Position numbers and translations under genes: made by a program. This document shows positions 42,593 to 56,706 of a DNA stretch of 64,000 nucleotides, one piece after another (position 1 is the first letter of the stretch; the number at the start of each line of letters is the position of its first letter). Source of the DNA: Ophiocordyceps camponoti-saundersi (nom. inval.) (taxonomy: Eukaryota > Ascomycota > Sordariomycetes > Hypocreales > Ophiocordycipitaceae); contig PDHQ01000042.1 in the NCBI GenBank assembly GCA_003339415.1, positions 62,001 through 126,000 on the forward strand, written 5' to 3'. The notes below the pieces were generated by a model. The model did not search any database. It saw nothing but the letters and a program-made list of their open reading frames with translations, and was not told where the DNA came from.

Positions 42593-44228
42593 TGTCTTGT
42601 TGTTGCCTGTTCGGTTGAGTCTTTGAGGGGAAGAGGATAGCGAGTTGGGGTGAAGCAGTTGAAATGGTACGAATATCTGGTAGCACAAAGATGGAGGAGT
42701 TGAGGTTGTTAATGATGACTCCCCGGAACAACAACAGAGACACTTGATCCTTTAAATACCTTTTCCTCTTTTTCCCTTTCCCTTTCCCTTTGTGGGAAGA
42801 GAGAGAGAGAGAGAGAGAGTCTTACGGAATCCTCTTCCTCATCGCCATTTGATTCAACAAAGCAAAGAGGAGCATGACCTCACTGGCAATCAACGACTCT
42901 GATGACCAGGGTTCTCCATGATTAGAGAGAGACGTTAGCCGGAGACTCTAACAGGGACGTACGAGTGATTTGAGAGTTTACAGTTACAGCCTTGTGAGTT
43001 ATAGGCAAGTGGATAGCAGTATAAGTTGGTCGCCAGTGGCTCAGCGCACTACCTGTAATCAAAGCTACCAAACAACGGCTTGTAAAAGACCGGGATCTCC
43101 CTTGTAACCTGTACTCACTTGCTTAGGAGGTAGGCAGTACTGATAGTTTGGGCTGTAGGTGTCGTCTCCTAGCCCAACGAGTAAGTGAGAGAGAGATCTT
43201 TGCTGTAGTCGTGAATAGATACTTGCGTCATACTTGTACAAGTCCCTAGGCAAGAAGGATGACAACGTGTTCATTCTTGAAAGAGGTAGCAGATATCTAG
43301 GTAGGCTTGTGAACAGAGCAAGCCATTGATCCATATACAGACTCTCCCCCCCTTTCACTGGGAACCGCATGCTTCTCGCTTGCAATGCCAGCCACAACCG
43401 CCTCGCCCTCTGCTTCCAATGGCTCAGGGTCTATCTTTAGAGAGTCGTTCATGTGAACATGTCACAAGTCTTTAAAGTCGTTACTTGCGGCTTGGCGTTT
43501 ATGCGGGAGTCGATCTTGACAACGGCTAACGAAAATCGGATAGGCCGTACCCACAACTTGATGGACATGCCATCGAGTTGATAGCGTCAGATCGCAGATG
43601 AGGTTGAAGAAACCAGTTGAAGGCGTATCTGGTTGAAGCTAAGAATACATGTGGGTATGCATCAACGCACTTTAGTATGAAGAACGTCTTCTCGGTGACA
43701 TGTCAGTTGATCAGATCTTCATGGATTGGCTTGATCCTCAGTAAGGGCGGGTCGTTGCGTTGATCGACATGTCATATGTGAAGCACGTCGTCGTTGACCC
43801 CCCTCAACCGTTTCCATTGTGGCTCAACTCGGCCCATGTCGAGCACCCGGTCAAATGAACGTTGATGATGCTCAGAGAGCTCCCAATAACCGTCGAAAGG
43901 GGGCGAATGGGTAGCACACCAAGGTAGATCCTGTTCGAGTCGTTGGTGATTTACATCATGTATCACCAACGTCACAACGTGTCAGCGATGGAACAGAGCT
44001 GTAAGGTTGGAACTTTGTATCTTTCTCAACTCTCTCTCTGTCCGAGCGAGGCAGCAGCCCTTGTGCCAGATACATAGAACAGAAGCCTCGGCAGACGGCA
44101 GAAGCTGCAATATAAAACAGGCAGAAGAAAACCCTCCCCTCGAGTATGTAAAAGCTTTCAATCCATGCACATTGTGGTGAACCTCGTCACCGTCACCGTC
44201 ACCGTCACCATCAACGTCGCGATCCTCC
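42593..44228. other. 1.6 kb spacer, no supported gene
   Basis: This is the promoter of the secreted-protein gene, including CCCTTT-type repeats near 42770-42790 and a (GA)n run near 42800-42818. AT-richer DNA to about 44150 and a (CACCGT)n-like run near 44187-44212 follow. Short open frames have non-ATG starts and no recognisable motifs. Confidence 0.6.
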
Positions 44229-46943
<2,715 letters not shown>

Positions 46944-47838
46944 GGTAGCAGGCACCGGGGCAACGAGGAATTGCGAGCCTTGGAGAGTGAGGGAGAGGAA
47001 AAGGGAGCATCGCGATGGGTAGTTATACCGTCTTCGCGGCAGTACGATGCCATCGTTTGTTATCGTTTCGCTTCATAGGGTGAGAGATTTGGTTAGAAAG
47101 GGGATCAACAAAGAGGCGAATTCAACAACAGACGTGAATGAATACATACATGAGGCGGGAAATGAGCAAGTTCCGAAGCAGCTTCTTCTTCTTCTTCTTC
47201 TTCTTCCTCTCTCTCTCTCTCTCTGTCTTTCTGTCTTTCTGTCTATCTTCAACTCAAGTAAACATGTCTCACAATCCTCGGTATGATTTCGGTCAATGAT
47301 GAAAAGTCGCACCGCCTGCGTGGCGCCCGCAGACGTCGCCATACGCACATATGTATGTATGCATGTATGTACATACTACGCACATATTGCCGTCATATCT
47401 TGAAGCCAAGGCAAGACATGCCATTCTCTTCTCCCGCGTCATCAACAACACACACACACACAAAACACACAACACACACACGCGGCAACTAAGCCGCTTC
47501 CAACCCACCCCGTTACTCCTCCACGTGCAAGTCCCCGACCTCGGCCCCGGATTCCCACCCCGGCCATGTCGGAGAAGCCGAACGTGTCGTCAAAGCCAGG
47601 ACAAGACCAAGCCCCCGTCTCTCAACTCCTCTCCTCAACTTCTGCCTGCAAGGAAAACACTCACCGCCGGCCCCCCCGGAGAACGGAGTAAAATTTTCCC
47701 CAGCCCACCGGAAAAACTCCTCCCGCCTTCCCATCCCTCCAATCCAATCCATCTTCAAATCGTCTTCATCCGTCCATCCAATTCATAACCTCTTCACCAT
47801 AATCTCTCTCACCGACTTCGATACATAGGATCTTCAAG
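46944..47838. other. divergent spacer GH55 / zinc-finger gene
   Basis: This is the promoters of two divergent genes. It contains a (TTC)n then (CT)n run at about 47183-47235, ATGTATGTATGCATG units near 47350-47370 and a (CA)n run near 47450-47480. The final 200 bases are pyrimidine-rich. No coding frame is supported. Confidence 0.55.
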
Positions 47839-48291
47839 ATGGGAAACGTGAGTCGCTTTTCCCCCCAAAAACCCAGCAGAAACGATTTCGCTAATTCCTT
47901 GTTTCCCCCTTTCAGGGAGCAAAAGCGCAACAAAAGCGCGAGCGCAACCAAAAGGATGGCAAGGCCGCCAAGTCTCAGCTTAAAGTCGTCAGTTCTTCCC
48001 CTGCCGAGAGAACCTGTCCTCCCTCCCTTTTGCTTTCGATTCCATCATCTGACCTTTTTTTCTTCCGCGATAGAACGAAAAGGCCAAGAGCATACAATGC
48101 CAGATTTGCAAGGCGACTTTTCTCCAGACCATGAAGGTCCCAGCGTCAGTCATCACCCTAACCCACCTACCCTCGGACTACATGTAAAACGTCTTGCTAA
48201 CGTTAACCCCCTGTTCTCAAGGTTACTCGAGCACGCTTCCAATAAGCACTCCAAAGGTCTAGCCGACTGCTTCCCCGGCGTCGAGAGCTGA
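47839..48291 (+). CDS. At2g23090-like small C2H2 zinc protein
   Basis: Four exons, 47839-47847, 47916-47987, 48074-48144 and 48222-48291, give 73 residues. The first coding exon is only nine bases (Met-Gly-Asn). The product is the familiar fungal form: a basic 4F5-like N terminus (GAKAQQKRERNQKDGKAAKS) followed by IQCQICKATF and EHASNKH, whose C-x2-C and His residues make one zinc finger, then HSKGLADCFP at the end. The family is conserved in fungi and plants and probably binds nucleic acid or ribosomes; the exact role is unclear. Two introns use GTCAGT donors. The last exon boundary was chosen to keep the conserved VPAL-EHA block in frame. Confidence 0.85.
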   Translation: MGNVSRFSPQKPSRNDFANSLFPPFREQKRNKSASATKRMARPPSLSLKSSVLPLPREPVLPPFCFRFHHLTFFSSAIERKGQEHTMPDLQGDFSPDHEGPSVSHHPNPPTLGLHVKRLANVNPLFSRLLEHASNKHSKGLADCFPGVES

Positions 48292-48433
48292 GGCTGCGAC
48301 GTCGAGTCCCCTAGTTACGAATATACGCCGTAGCTCTCCATGAAGGAATGCGTCATGTTAATGAGCGACGTTATCGGGCATATCATGTTACAGTAGCCTG
48401 GCCAGGCTTCAATACCATCGTCGTTTTGCTGTC

Positions 48434-49617
48434 CTACCCTTGAGTCCCAACTGTCGCCTGTGCCTGCTCGTCGCGGATGCTCCTCAGTATTTCCGGGTAC
48501 CACTTCTCGCCAACGTCAGGATGACTCTTGACGCGGTTTCTCAGCGTCGCCTCGCCCAATGTCTTGGCCGCCGAGCCCTTTCTGAACGTAAACTCCACGT
48601 CGTCGAGCCTGCCGCCGTTGCGCTCCATGATGGCCCTCCGCTGTTCCCTGACGCTCTCGGGCACGACCCCGACGCCGACCGTCTCGAGCTCTTCAAAATC
48701 AGCGTCGAATCTGACGCCTTGGAAGAAGGGGATGGAGAAGCGCGCGCCCGAGCCCGCCGCCGGCGACAGCACGCGATGCGTCGTCGACACGCACACGCCC
48801 TGTGTCAGCGCCTCCATCCCCTGTCCGATGGCCACGACGAGCGTCCCGTCGAGGGGCGGACAGTCAATCCACTCCCCTCGGACGTTCTGCACCTGCAGCC
48901 CGCGGTGCGAAGTCGCCTGGAGCAGATAGCTCGTCAGCATGCTGTCCTTGTGCGGTCCCACGCCCTGGCCGTTTCCGTCTTCGACGCGGCTACCCAGCTC
49001 CCCTAGGTCCGGATACTTGACAATCTTGAGCTTGTGTTGCTGATCCCGGTCAAAGTACTTGTCAAACGAGTCGGCCGGAAGTTTGATAGCCTCAGCGATG
49101 AGCGACGTGAAGTAGGTCGACATGGCGCCCATGCGCCGCATGTATTCAGTGTAAGTTTCTCGGAAGCCCGGCGCCATCTCCTCGGCTGGCCACTGGTTCG
49201 GCGCGAGGAGGTTGTGGTAGGGTGGCGATCCCGGCTTTGGACGTGGGTGCTCTGTCGACAGGTCAAGCTGCTCACGATGGTCTGCCTTGCCGGCCGTGAT
49301 CTCAGCCGATAGTCTGGAGTAGCCCAGGAAGGACGGCGCATTCTTCATTTCAATCTTCAGCCTGTACGTCCGTGATGAGGGCTTGTTCCCACGCTGCTTC
49401 CAATGGCTGTTGCATACTTTTCCTCCAATGGTAGGTCAAAGAATGCCTTGCCGCTCTCGATGACGGCCTGGCATAGTCGAGGCGGGATGCCCGCGTTCTT
49501 GAGGTAGAGGAAGCCCACCTCCATCAGGGCATGGCGGAGGTCGTCTAGGAACCCGGCCTTGGTCGCCGGGTCGCGAGCCAAGTCCAGGTCCAGTACCGGA
49601 ATGGAAGTAAAGGTCAT
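48434..49617 (-). CDS. 2-oxoglutarate/Fe(II) oxygenase (IPNS-like)
   Basis: Exons 49617-49418 and 49361-48434 encode 375 residues. The N terminus (IPVLDLDLARDP, HALMEVGFLYLKNAGI) is the DIOX_N domain of isopenicillin-N-synthase/gibberellin-oxidase-like enzymes. The jelly-roll core supplies the iron triad H204, D206 (GPHKDS) and H262 (TTHRVLSP). R274-x-S276 (RFSIPFF) is the 2-oxoglutarate clamp. The enzyme should hydroxylate or desaturate a small molecule. There are no polyketide, peptide-synthetase or terpene genes next to it, so a metabolite cluster is not indicated. It is cytosolic, as no signal peptide is seen. The 5' flank (49618-49852) is shared with the 3' end of Utp17. Confidence 0.9.
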
Positions 49618-49852
49618 GACGAGTTGGTTGGATGGAGCAAATGCGAAGAGAAACTTTGATGAGGCTGCGGCTGGTAACCAATTATGTATAAGAAATGGCA
49701 AATGGCGTCATCGCCGAAACTCGACTTTTGCATCACCAAACCCCCCCGCACTCCGCCCGGCTTCGGATCCGACGCCGACTCCCCGAGCTTCCTTTGCAAC
49801 TTTGCCAACGTCGTCGCCGCCGCAGGCAGTAATTCTCTATTCCTCACATCAC

Positions 49853-52800
49853 CTAAGCCGATGCGACGGGCACCGGCATAGCCAGTAAATCCACCACTTT
49901 ATAGAACATTTCTTCGGCGGAAGGTGCTGCATAGGCTGGAGCGGCGTCGAAGATGTCTGCCAGAAATTGTCGCGGGACAGCTCTAGGGGTCCAATCGTCC
50001 TCGTCCATGGCGACATTTCCCACTTCGTCTTCGTCATCTTCCAATTTGTCTTCCATCTCCGCGTCGCTTTCTGCCTCCTCCTCATCCTTCTCTTCCTCCT
50101 CATCATCATCATCATCGACGAGAATGCCGCCGTGGCTGTCCGCCTCTGTTAGTCCGTCGAGGTGCAGATCCTGAAGAGATTGCACCGTCGCGACGGCAGA
50201 CGGATCTGATCCCTCAGTCACCACCCATACCTGGGCAATGTCGTCGACAGCGACGAAACCGGACGCCGAAGGTGCTGACACCAGACTGACAATCCTTTGG
50301 GGAATACTGCGCACCAGCAACGGCTCTGGATCGTCCGGGTGGAACACAGCCATGCTAGAGGAGACTCCCTTTGCTAACGCAACGGCGAAGTGGCCGGACG
50401 ATCGGTCCACGGCCAGCTGCAACAGCTCGTGAACCCCGGAGACTTTGGGCACCACGATTCCGTACCGCAGCTCGTCACTTACCACGTCATACACTCGCAG
50501 CTCGTCAGAGAGAATGATGATGAATGACGAAAGAACACCGATGGCGTGCAATTGGCCACTCCACAAGCCGTCGAGCATCCTGGCCGCTTCACCAAACGCC
50601 GCATCGATGACGTATACGGCTCCGGAGTCACCAGCTCCAAAGGCAGCAAATAGCGTCGAGCCGTCTTCTGAAAAGACAATACTGCCTTGAGCCTTGCAAG
50701 CTTCGCCGCCCGCGGCGTCCGTCACGAGCTCTCGGTCTGAACTGGCTCCCACTTCGATCAGCCATACACAATTCCAAGACGGCGCATTGTCGTCTGCCGT
50801 AACATCTTGAACTTGCTTCCGAGTCCTTGGGCGCCACAAACGAACGGTGCCATCGCTTCCAATGGTTGCAAAATCGCTCGTGGTGGGGTTCGCCGCAAGA
50901 TCGAGAACAGTCCCCGGTTGACTTGTAGCGTGGGGATCGTTGATCCTGGAGACAAGAGTCATTGGCTCGCCGCCGTCGGAAACTTGCCAGAACTTGAGGT
51001 ACACCTCGTGCCTCTCCCGCATAATCTGCTCGTCAAGTTTGTGATCCAGGTCGTCTTCAGCAGGCTTCCATTCATCGACGCTCGCCAGCCACTTGCCGTC
51101 GCCAGAAAAGGCGATGTGGGTAATCCTGGGCTCGTCGATGGTAAAGCCCTTGACTGTTGTGTTGACCTCTGTCGGATGTGTCCGTGCCAGTGCTTGCTTG
51201 GCAACGCTTGTGAAGGTATCCAGGTCGAAACTTTGCAGCAAAGGAGCAGAAAAGTCTCCCGACATAGTACTCTGGTACCCGTTGCCTACGCATATGTGTA
51301 GCTTAGACGGTTCGCTGGAGTTGATGGCTGCCGGCACGGGTCGGCGAACCCGATCAGCGACGGTGGAACAACGCCTAACCAGTGAGTCCTTGGGGACAAC
51401 GCCGGCGACTGCTGACTGAATACCAGAAACGTAGGTCGTAGGTTTTAGTTCGGCCGTGGAGATGACTATCGCTGAATTGTCATCAAGGTGGACAACGTAA
51501 GAGGAACCGCCTTCGGACACGACAATATTTTCCACGGTCCCAGAGAGATGCGGCAGAAAGTTCTGTTTTGACGTGTCCATTTGCCACAGGACCAAGGTAT
51601 TTTCTGAACCGCCAGAAATGATATAATTGCCTATCACGCGTTAGCGATGTCGCCAAGACTGCGTGAGAACGAGCACTCACCGTCCCGCGACCATTTCGCT
51701 GAATGAACAGCTTTGCGGTGCCAGTGAAGTTTGTTCCCAGAAATCCCGTCCCTGGCTGCAGTTTGAGCTCGAGACACCACATCGTGATATACGTAAATGA
51801 TTCCACGAGCCCCACCAACGATTATATCGACAATATTGCTGTGGTTCTGGTCGGAGGCTACGACGCTGCCTTGTTGAGACGACCTCCCTCCCTCGTGTAT
51901 CCTCAAGTCGATGGTTGTGATGATATCCGGTACTTCGAAGGAGAAGGCGTTGTACTGAACCTGTGAGAGCTTGCCCTTACCGGTTTCGGAAACCACACAG
52001 ACGAACAGGCAATTTGACAGCGCCCCGATCAAGACTCTACCGTCGTGACTGGCCTCCAGTAAGTGGAGGCCACTCTCATACTTGGCAGGTTTTTTGGAGC
52101 TCTGCTTGTGAATGGTTTTGGATTCCAAGGCTGATCCTGCCTCGCAGCGGTAGGCGATGACCGTCAAACAATTAGGCTCCGCTGCCTCGGCGATGATGAT
52201 CATGTCACCGTTGCCTTCTGAGGCAAATGGCACGACGACCATGGCCTTGGCCGTGCGAGAGGCCGTGTGAAAGCTCGGCGACGTCTCCTTGCCGACGGTC
52301 CAGTCAACATGATACACAGCCCCGTCAGAGCAAGCGACCCAAATGAAGTTGCGATTTTCCGAAGAAAGCCGCGCGGCGATAATGGATGCTGGTTTGGAAC
52401 CCCGGGGGGCAGTGGCGTCGAGACTGCATATCGATATCCGCCGAACAAGCAACGAGTTGGAGGCGTTGTAAACCTGAACCGAGGAGTTGTACAGTAGGAT
52501 GAGATATCTATAGAGCGTCAGAAATAGGTCTCGCATGGCTTTGACAATCGATGCTCACTGGTCGTCGGGTGTAAGGATCGGATCGATGTCCAGTATCCGC
52601 CCCCCCATAGGTTTGGAGATTCTCCAGCCCGATCCGCTGCTGTCAGATTGATGCGCCGACTCTGGAGGAGTCTTGACAAGGGAGTTTGCAGCTGTTGCAG
52701 TAGCCTTTTCGTCATGACTTTCGATGACAATGTCTCGGGTTTGCCGACGTCCACGGCGATGTCTTTTCGATTTGGCGTCGCCCTCGCTGGCTTCTCGCTT

Positions 52801-52866
52801 GCGCTTTTTAGCCTTGTTATCTCTGCTCTGTGGACTCTTTTGACCAGCCATCGTATCTCGAACCAT
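49853..52866 (-). CDS. UTP17: Utp17/Nan1 (WDR75) SSU processome subunit
   Basis: Exons 52866-52559, 52507-51681 and 51630-49853 encode 970 residues. The start may be the ATG at 52866 or the in-frame ATG at 52851 (MAGQKSP). A basic Lys/Arg-rich N terminus (KAKKRKREAS, KSKRHRRGRR) fits nucleolar targeting. Two WD40 beta-propellers follow; visible repeats include KWSRDG-NYIISGGSENTLVLWQMD, ITHIAFSGDGKWLASVD and TSDFATIGSDGTVRLWRP. A long acidic Asp/Glu tract lies near the C terminus, before a conserved AEEMFYKVVDLL helix. The protein belongs to the t-UTP/UtpA subcomplex, which links pre-rRNA transcription by Pol I to early 18S processing. It is divergent from RPB10, another Pol I component. Confidence 0.92.
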
Positions 52867-53172
52867 GAGAAGAAGGCCAAGATTGTTGCGTCAGCCTCGC
52901 CAGTTCCTACGTCCGTCGTCGGCCTCGTGATCTGTGAGTAGAGAGACTGTGTGCTGTGCTATCGAACTTTTTTTTTCTTGGTCTATCTCGTGAAGTGCGA
53001 TAAGATAAGGTAGCCGGAGTGGTGCAGTCATCACGTGATCTATTATGGCTTATGCAATCGACTTTGAAAAGCTCGAAATCCCTTTGAAACCGGAGAAAAC
53101 AACCTTGAATTGAGTCGTCCGTCTGTCTACCTTCCGTGCGTGGACGGTCTATTACCTTCGCCAGCCGTCAAG
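52867..53172. promoter_or_regulatory. divergent promoter UTP17 / RPB10
   Basis: A 306-base spacer separates the start codons of two ribosome-production genes. It contains a TCACGTGA E-box-like element near 53031-53038 and T- and A-rich runs near 52969-52978. Shared control is plausible. Confidence 0.55.
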
Positions 53173-53566
53173 ATGATTATTCCTATACGCTGCTTCTCCT
53201 GCGGAAAGGTACGTCACTTGATGGAGTAAACTAGGTGTCGCTGATCAAGGCAGGTCATCGGCCATTTGTGGGAACCGTATCTCCAGCTCATTGCCGACCC
53301 TCGGAAGACAGATGGGTAAATCGACAGACAGCGTCGCATCTACGCGAATTCTGATCTTTTCTCTTAATAGTGATGCCATGGACGAGCTCGGCTTGAAGCG
53401 ATACTGCTGCCGCCGGATGGTGATGACACACGTCGACCTGATTGAAAAACTACTCAAGTGCGACACTTAACCCAGGTCATGGCGACGGCAAGCTAATGAT
53501 AACTGTATCAGGTACACGCCGGACGGACGAAGCGAAAAGAAGCAACGGTTGAATGAGCTGGCATAG
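53173..53566 (+). CDS. RPB10: RNA polymerase I/II/III subunit Rpb10
   Basis: Four exons, 53173-53208, 53254-53315, 53371-53457 and 53512-53566, encode 79 residues. The protein opens [15 protein letters not shown], carrying the first CxxC of the zinc site. It continues with LWEPYLQLI, then [16 protein letters not shown], supplying the second cysteine pair, and [13 protein letters not shown], all diagnostic of RPABC5/Rpb10. This essential nuclear subunit is common to polymerases I, II and III. Three introns of 45-55 bases in a 240-base coding region explain why no single frame shows the gene. It has a slightly longer, basic C terminus ([11 protein letters not shown]) than yeast Rpb10. Confidence 0.95.
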
Positions 53567-54601
53567 AGCATCTTGTGGCGTTTGAATCACGTCTCTGGCG
53601 TTGGGTGCTTTCGAGTTGGCGAAATGGCGCTGGAGAGCCTGTACATACGATTATTCTCCGGATATATCGATAATACGGCTCAGGACTTTTTTTTTCTTTT
53701 TTTTCTTCTAATACGATGATTTTCTTCAGCCATGGCGGACAAGTCCTGTTGTTACATGATGACCGTAGGGGTTGATGATTCACAAAAGGCCATGCAATCC
53801 TAAAGCAGAGCCTCCAAGGCCGAAAAGGTTTGAGAGCTACACAAAGGGTTGCACAAAGGCTGCAGGCATCCTTTCAGTCACCATGGCATGTTTCTGCCCG
53901 TCCCCTGCAGTTGCAAGTGGTCCAGGTAACTGGGTTGGACCGCCGCAGTGGAAGAGAAGCAACTGCCGCCAGTACCTAGACCGAGAACGGCAAGTCGGAT
54001 TGCGACGTCGTCCACAGGGCTTTCGAGTAATCCATAGGATGCATGTCAGCACGAGCACCGTCTGTCTGTCGGCAGGATCAGCGATGGGGCCTTGGAGCAG
54101 TGTGAGGAGGTGGGTGTAAGCAAGCATTCAGCCGTCTCTTCGGCGGCAGCGGCCTGCAAAGAGGCTGGCGGCCTTGCCGGGGCCAACCTTGCATCGACTC
54201 TTTTGAATCCCGTTCCGCACATTTATCCGCGAAACAGGGCTGAAGCTCGGCCAATGGAGGCCTTGAGTCGAATTACAGAGAGTGTGGCATCTGCGCTACG
54301 CCGGTCTGAAGATGGTGAAGCTCGAGCTTTCTTTTTTCTTCTTTTCTTCCCCCTCGCTGCGGAAGTTTCCCATCCACATGGCAGGCCATCGAGAGAGTCG
54401 ATGATGGATGGACTTTTGCCATGTCGGCGATATGGATCGACATGTGTCTAGCCGTCTCGGCCGCAAGGATTTGTTATCTCACGAGACAGAGCAAATATAA
54501 GAAAGTCGTACTCATTGATTAATCATAAGCTCTAATTCTATGGAGGGGGCTTTCTTCTTTTTTTCATCCGTCTATCCGTCCAGCCAGTTCCTCACCAACG
54601 C
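53567..54601. other. convergent spacer, 1 kb
   Basis: Between RPB10 and the small secreted-protein gene no coding frame is convincing. A T-rich run at 53688-53708 probably belongs to the RPB10 3' end. The region near 54335-54350 is pyrimidine-rich. Confidence 0.6.
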
Positions 54602-55186
54602 TTAGTAGACCTTCTCGGTGACCGCCTTGCAGCTATCGCCATCGTAGAGGTCGGCACGTGCCTGAATGAACTTGATAAGTTTGGCCTGCTCGGCAGAGAC
54701 GTCATCCTTGTATTCCTGGTCCGGCAGCTTGGGAAGGACCTCCTTGATGAACTTGGTGGCGGCTTCAAGATGGGCGCTCATCTTGTCAGCGAAGTCCTTG
54801 CACAGCTTCTTCTCCTCGACCTCGTGAAGGATGTCCTTGTCGGCCTTGAGGAGCTTCTTCTCGACCTGATGGGCGTGGTGGATGAAGTCGGTGATGATCT
54901 CGGCCTCGTTCTTGTCATAGCTGCCCTTGGCGGCAATGATGCCCTTGATTGCAACCGAAATCTCCTCGACGGCCTTTCCGGTGGCGGAAACAATCTTCTC
55001 CAAGTCGTTCTTGGCCTCGTATGCCTCAATCTCGCCCTTGAGCGCCGACTTGATCTGGCGAAGGAAGGGCCTGATGGGAGACGCCTCCTTGAGGTATTCG
55101 CCGACCCCTCCTTCCCTGGGCGAGTAATCCGCGATGGCGCCGGCGGCAGCCAGGATGAAGAGGGAGATCTGAGCAGAGAACTTCAT
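54602..55186 (-). CDS. small secreted helical protein
   Basis: A single exon encodes 194 residues from an ATG. Residues 1 to about 19 (MKFSAQISLFILAAAGAIA) form a signal peptide. The mature protein is predicted helical, rich in Lys, Glu and Ala, with two cysteines (KLCKDF and DSCKAV). The layout resembles small alpha-helical cell-surface or secreted proteins of fungi (HsbA-like in size), but the sequence does not allow a firm family call. A TATAAAT element on the minus strand about 150 bases upstream supports expression from its own promoter. It stands alone, with no secreted neighbours nearby. Confidence 0.75.
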   Translation of the reverse strand: MKFSAQISLFILAAAGAIADYSPREGGVGEYLKEASPIRPFLRQIKSALKGEIEAYEAKNDLEKIVSATGKAVEEISVAIKGIIAAKGSYDKNEAEIITDFIHHAHQVEKKLLKADKDILHEVEEKKLCKDFADKMSAHLEAATKFIKEVLPKLPDQEYKDDVSAEQAKLIKFIQARADLYDGDSCKAVTEKVY

Positions 55187-56706
55187 TTTGAAATTTAGTG
55201 GAAGTTTTTGGAGACGGTGGTAGAGGACTTGTTTGTGAGTGAGCGAGAGAGAAGTAGTTGTTGCTGTGAGATGGAAGACTGCGATGAGGATGAGGATGAG
55301 AGAGACGGAACAGAGGAAAGATGAAGGCCAATTTATATTGAAATCTCCAACTAGAAACTACGAAGCGTCCCAAATATGCCAGAACCTAGACAGCTGGAGG
55401 TTGGCATTTGGCTCAGATGACATGTGGAAACCATCGTGATAGTTGTCAACGCAACTGTATGTTGATGCCTCTGTCGATGAGAGATATGTGAAGCAGTCAC
55501 TGAGAAGGGAAAGGGAAAAAAAAAAAGGCACAGTGTCTCAGCGAAAAAGAGAAGCAGAACAAGGCAAGGGCCGTACCGCCCGGCACTTTGACATGGGTCA
55601 GATTCCACAGCTCAAGACAAGGAAGAGGGATTGGGCGAGGCGACGGCTAAGCGCCGAGGCCGGCCCAGTCTGTCATGCGGCCCCACGCGTTGGCGCTGTC
55701 GGAGCGGGCTGTGAGTGGCGGGACTGAGGTCGCACAAGCCGTTAGCAGCGGCGGCTGCGATGGGCGGCGTCTCGTCTTCAAGGGGGGGAGGAGAGATTCT
55801 GGGAGGGGGGGAACGAGAGAGAGAGAGTGTGTGTGTGTGTCGGTGGTCTCTGTAAGTCAAGTAGGTAGCTTAGTACGTACGTCCGTAGTTACGCGGTAAA
55901 TCCTTCATTCAGTCATCCATTCCTCCCCCCCCCTTGTATGTGTGAGTCTTCTCCTGCAAAAGTAGGTGTAGGTAGCCGACGGCGACCTTGGGAAAGATGA
56001 TACACACATACATACACACACACACAAACACAGACTGCGGAAGCGCTTCTATACTGAGGCGAGGCAATGAGGGTATCGCGGCTGAGAGGCGCGGCTGGAT
56101 GGCGTCAGGGGCGCGGTTGGAGGAGCGCGGCAGCGGCCCCCAAAAGCCTGTCTACTATCCGTACGTATGGAGTAATCCTTACTAGGTATGAGATGCCTAC
56201 CTCCTCCTCCTATATCCGTACAGCAGACTGCTTACTTGGGTATTCCCTCTCCCCCCCCCCCCCCCCCCCTGGCTGGCCGCCTCGAGCTACCACATCTACG
56301 GGCGACCAGGATCCTGGAAGGCTTTCATGTAGGCACATACATACATACTTTTTACGTACGGGGATGCTTCGACGACTTTGCTCGAGGCAAGGTGCGAGTA
56401 CGAACGAATACAGTACCGTCTGCTTTGCTCTCTTCCTCTCTCTCTCTCTCTCTCTCCCTGTCTCTCTCTCTCCCTGTCCTCTATGCCTCTCCTCGTCACA
56501 TACATCTGTCCATCCGTCCATCTTCGTCGACGGCTTCCCTCCTCTCCTCTCCTCTCCTCCACATAACCCTCCTCCTTCTCTCCCTTTTGGGCCCCCCCTA
56601 TTAGCCCGCCCCCATCCAGGCCGCGTCTCACCGGGCCGCGTCTCAGCCGACCGCCGCGCTTCGTCGTCTGCATCCTCCTCCTCCTCCTCCGCCGCCGCCA
56701 CCCCTC
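55187..56706. other. 1.5 kb spacer, microsatellite-rich
   Basis: This is the divergent region between the secreted-protein gene and a conserved plus-strand gene. It carries GA/GT runs near 55828-55850, CATACACA runs near 56006-56032, poly-C near 56252-56269 and CT-rich blocks at 56435-56480. From about 56440 onward it is pyrimidine-rich and probably the leader of the next gene. No other gene is seen. Confidence 0.55.
55332..55339 (-). promoter_or_regulatory. TATA box of secreted-protein gene
   Basis: Minus-strand TATAAAT-type element about 150 bases before the start codon at 55186. Confidence 0.5.

Noticed and set aside
43772..43975. Minus-strand frame of 67 codons that could be a transposon relic
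   Set aside because: No motif could be matched; kept as plain intergenic DNA.
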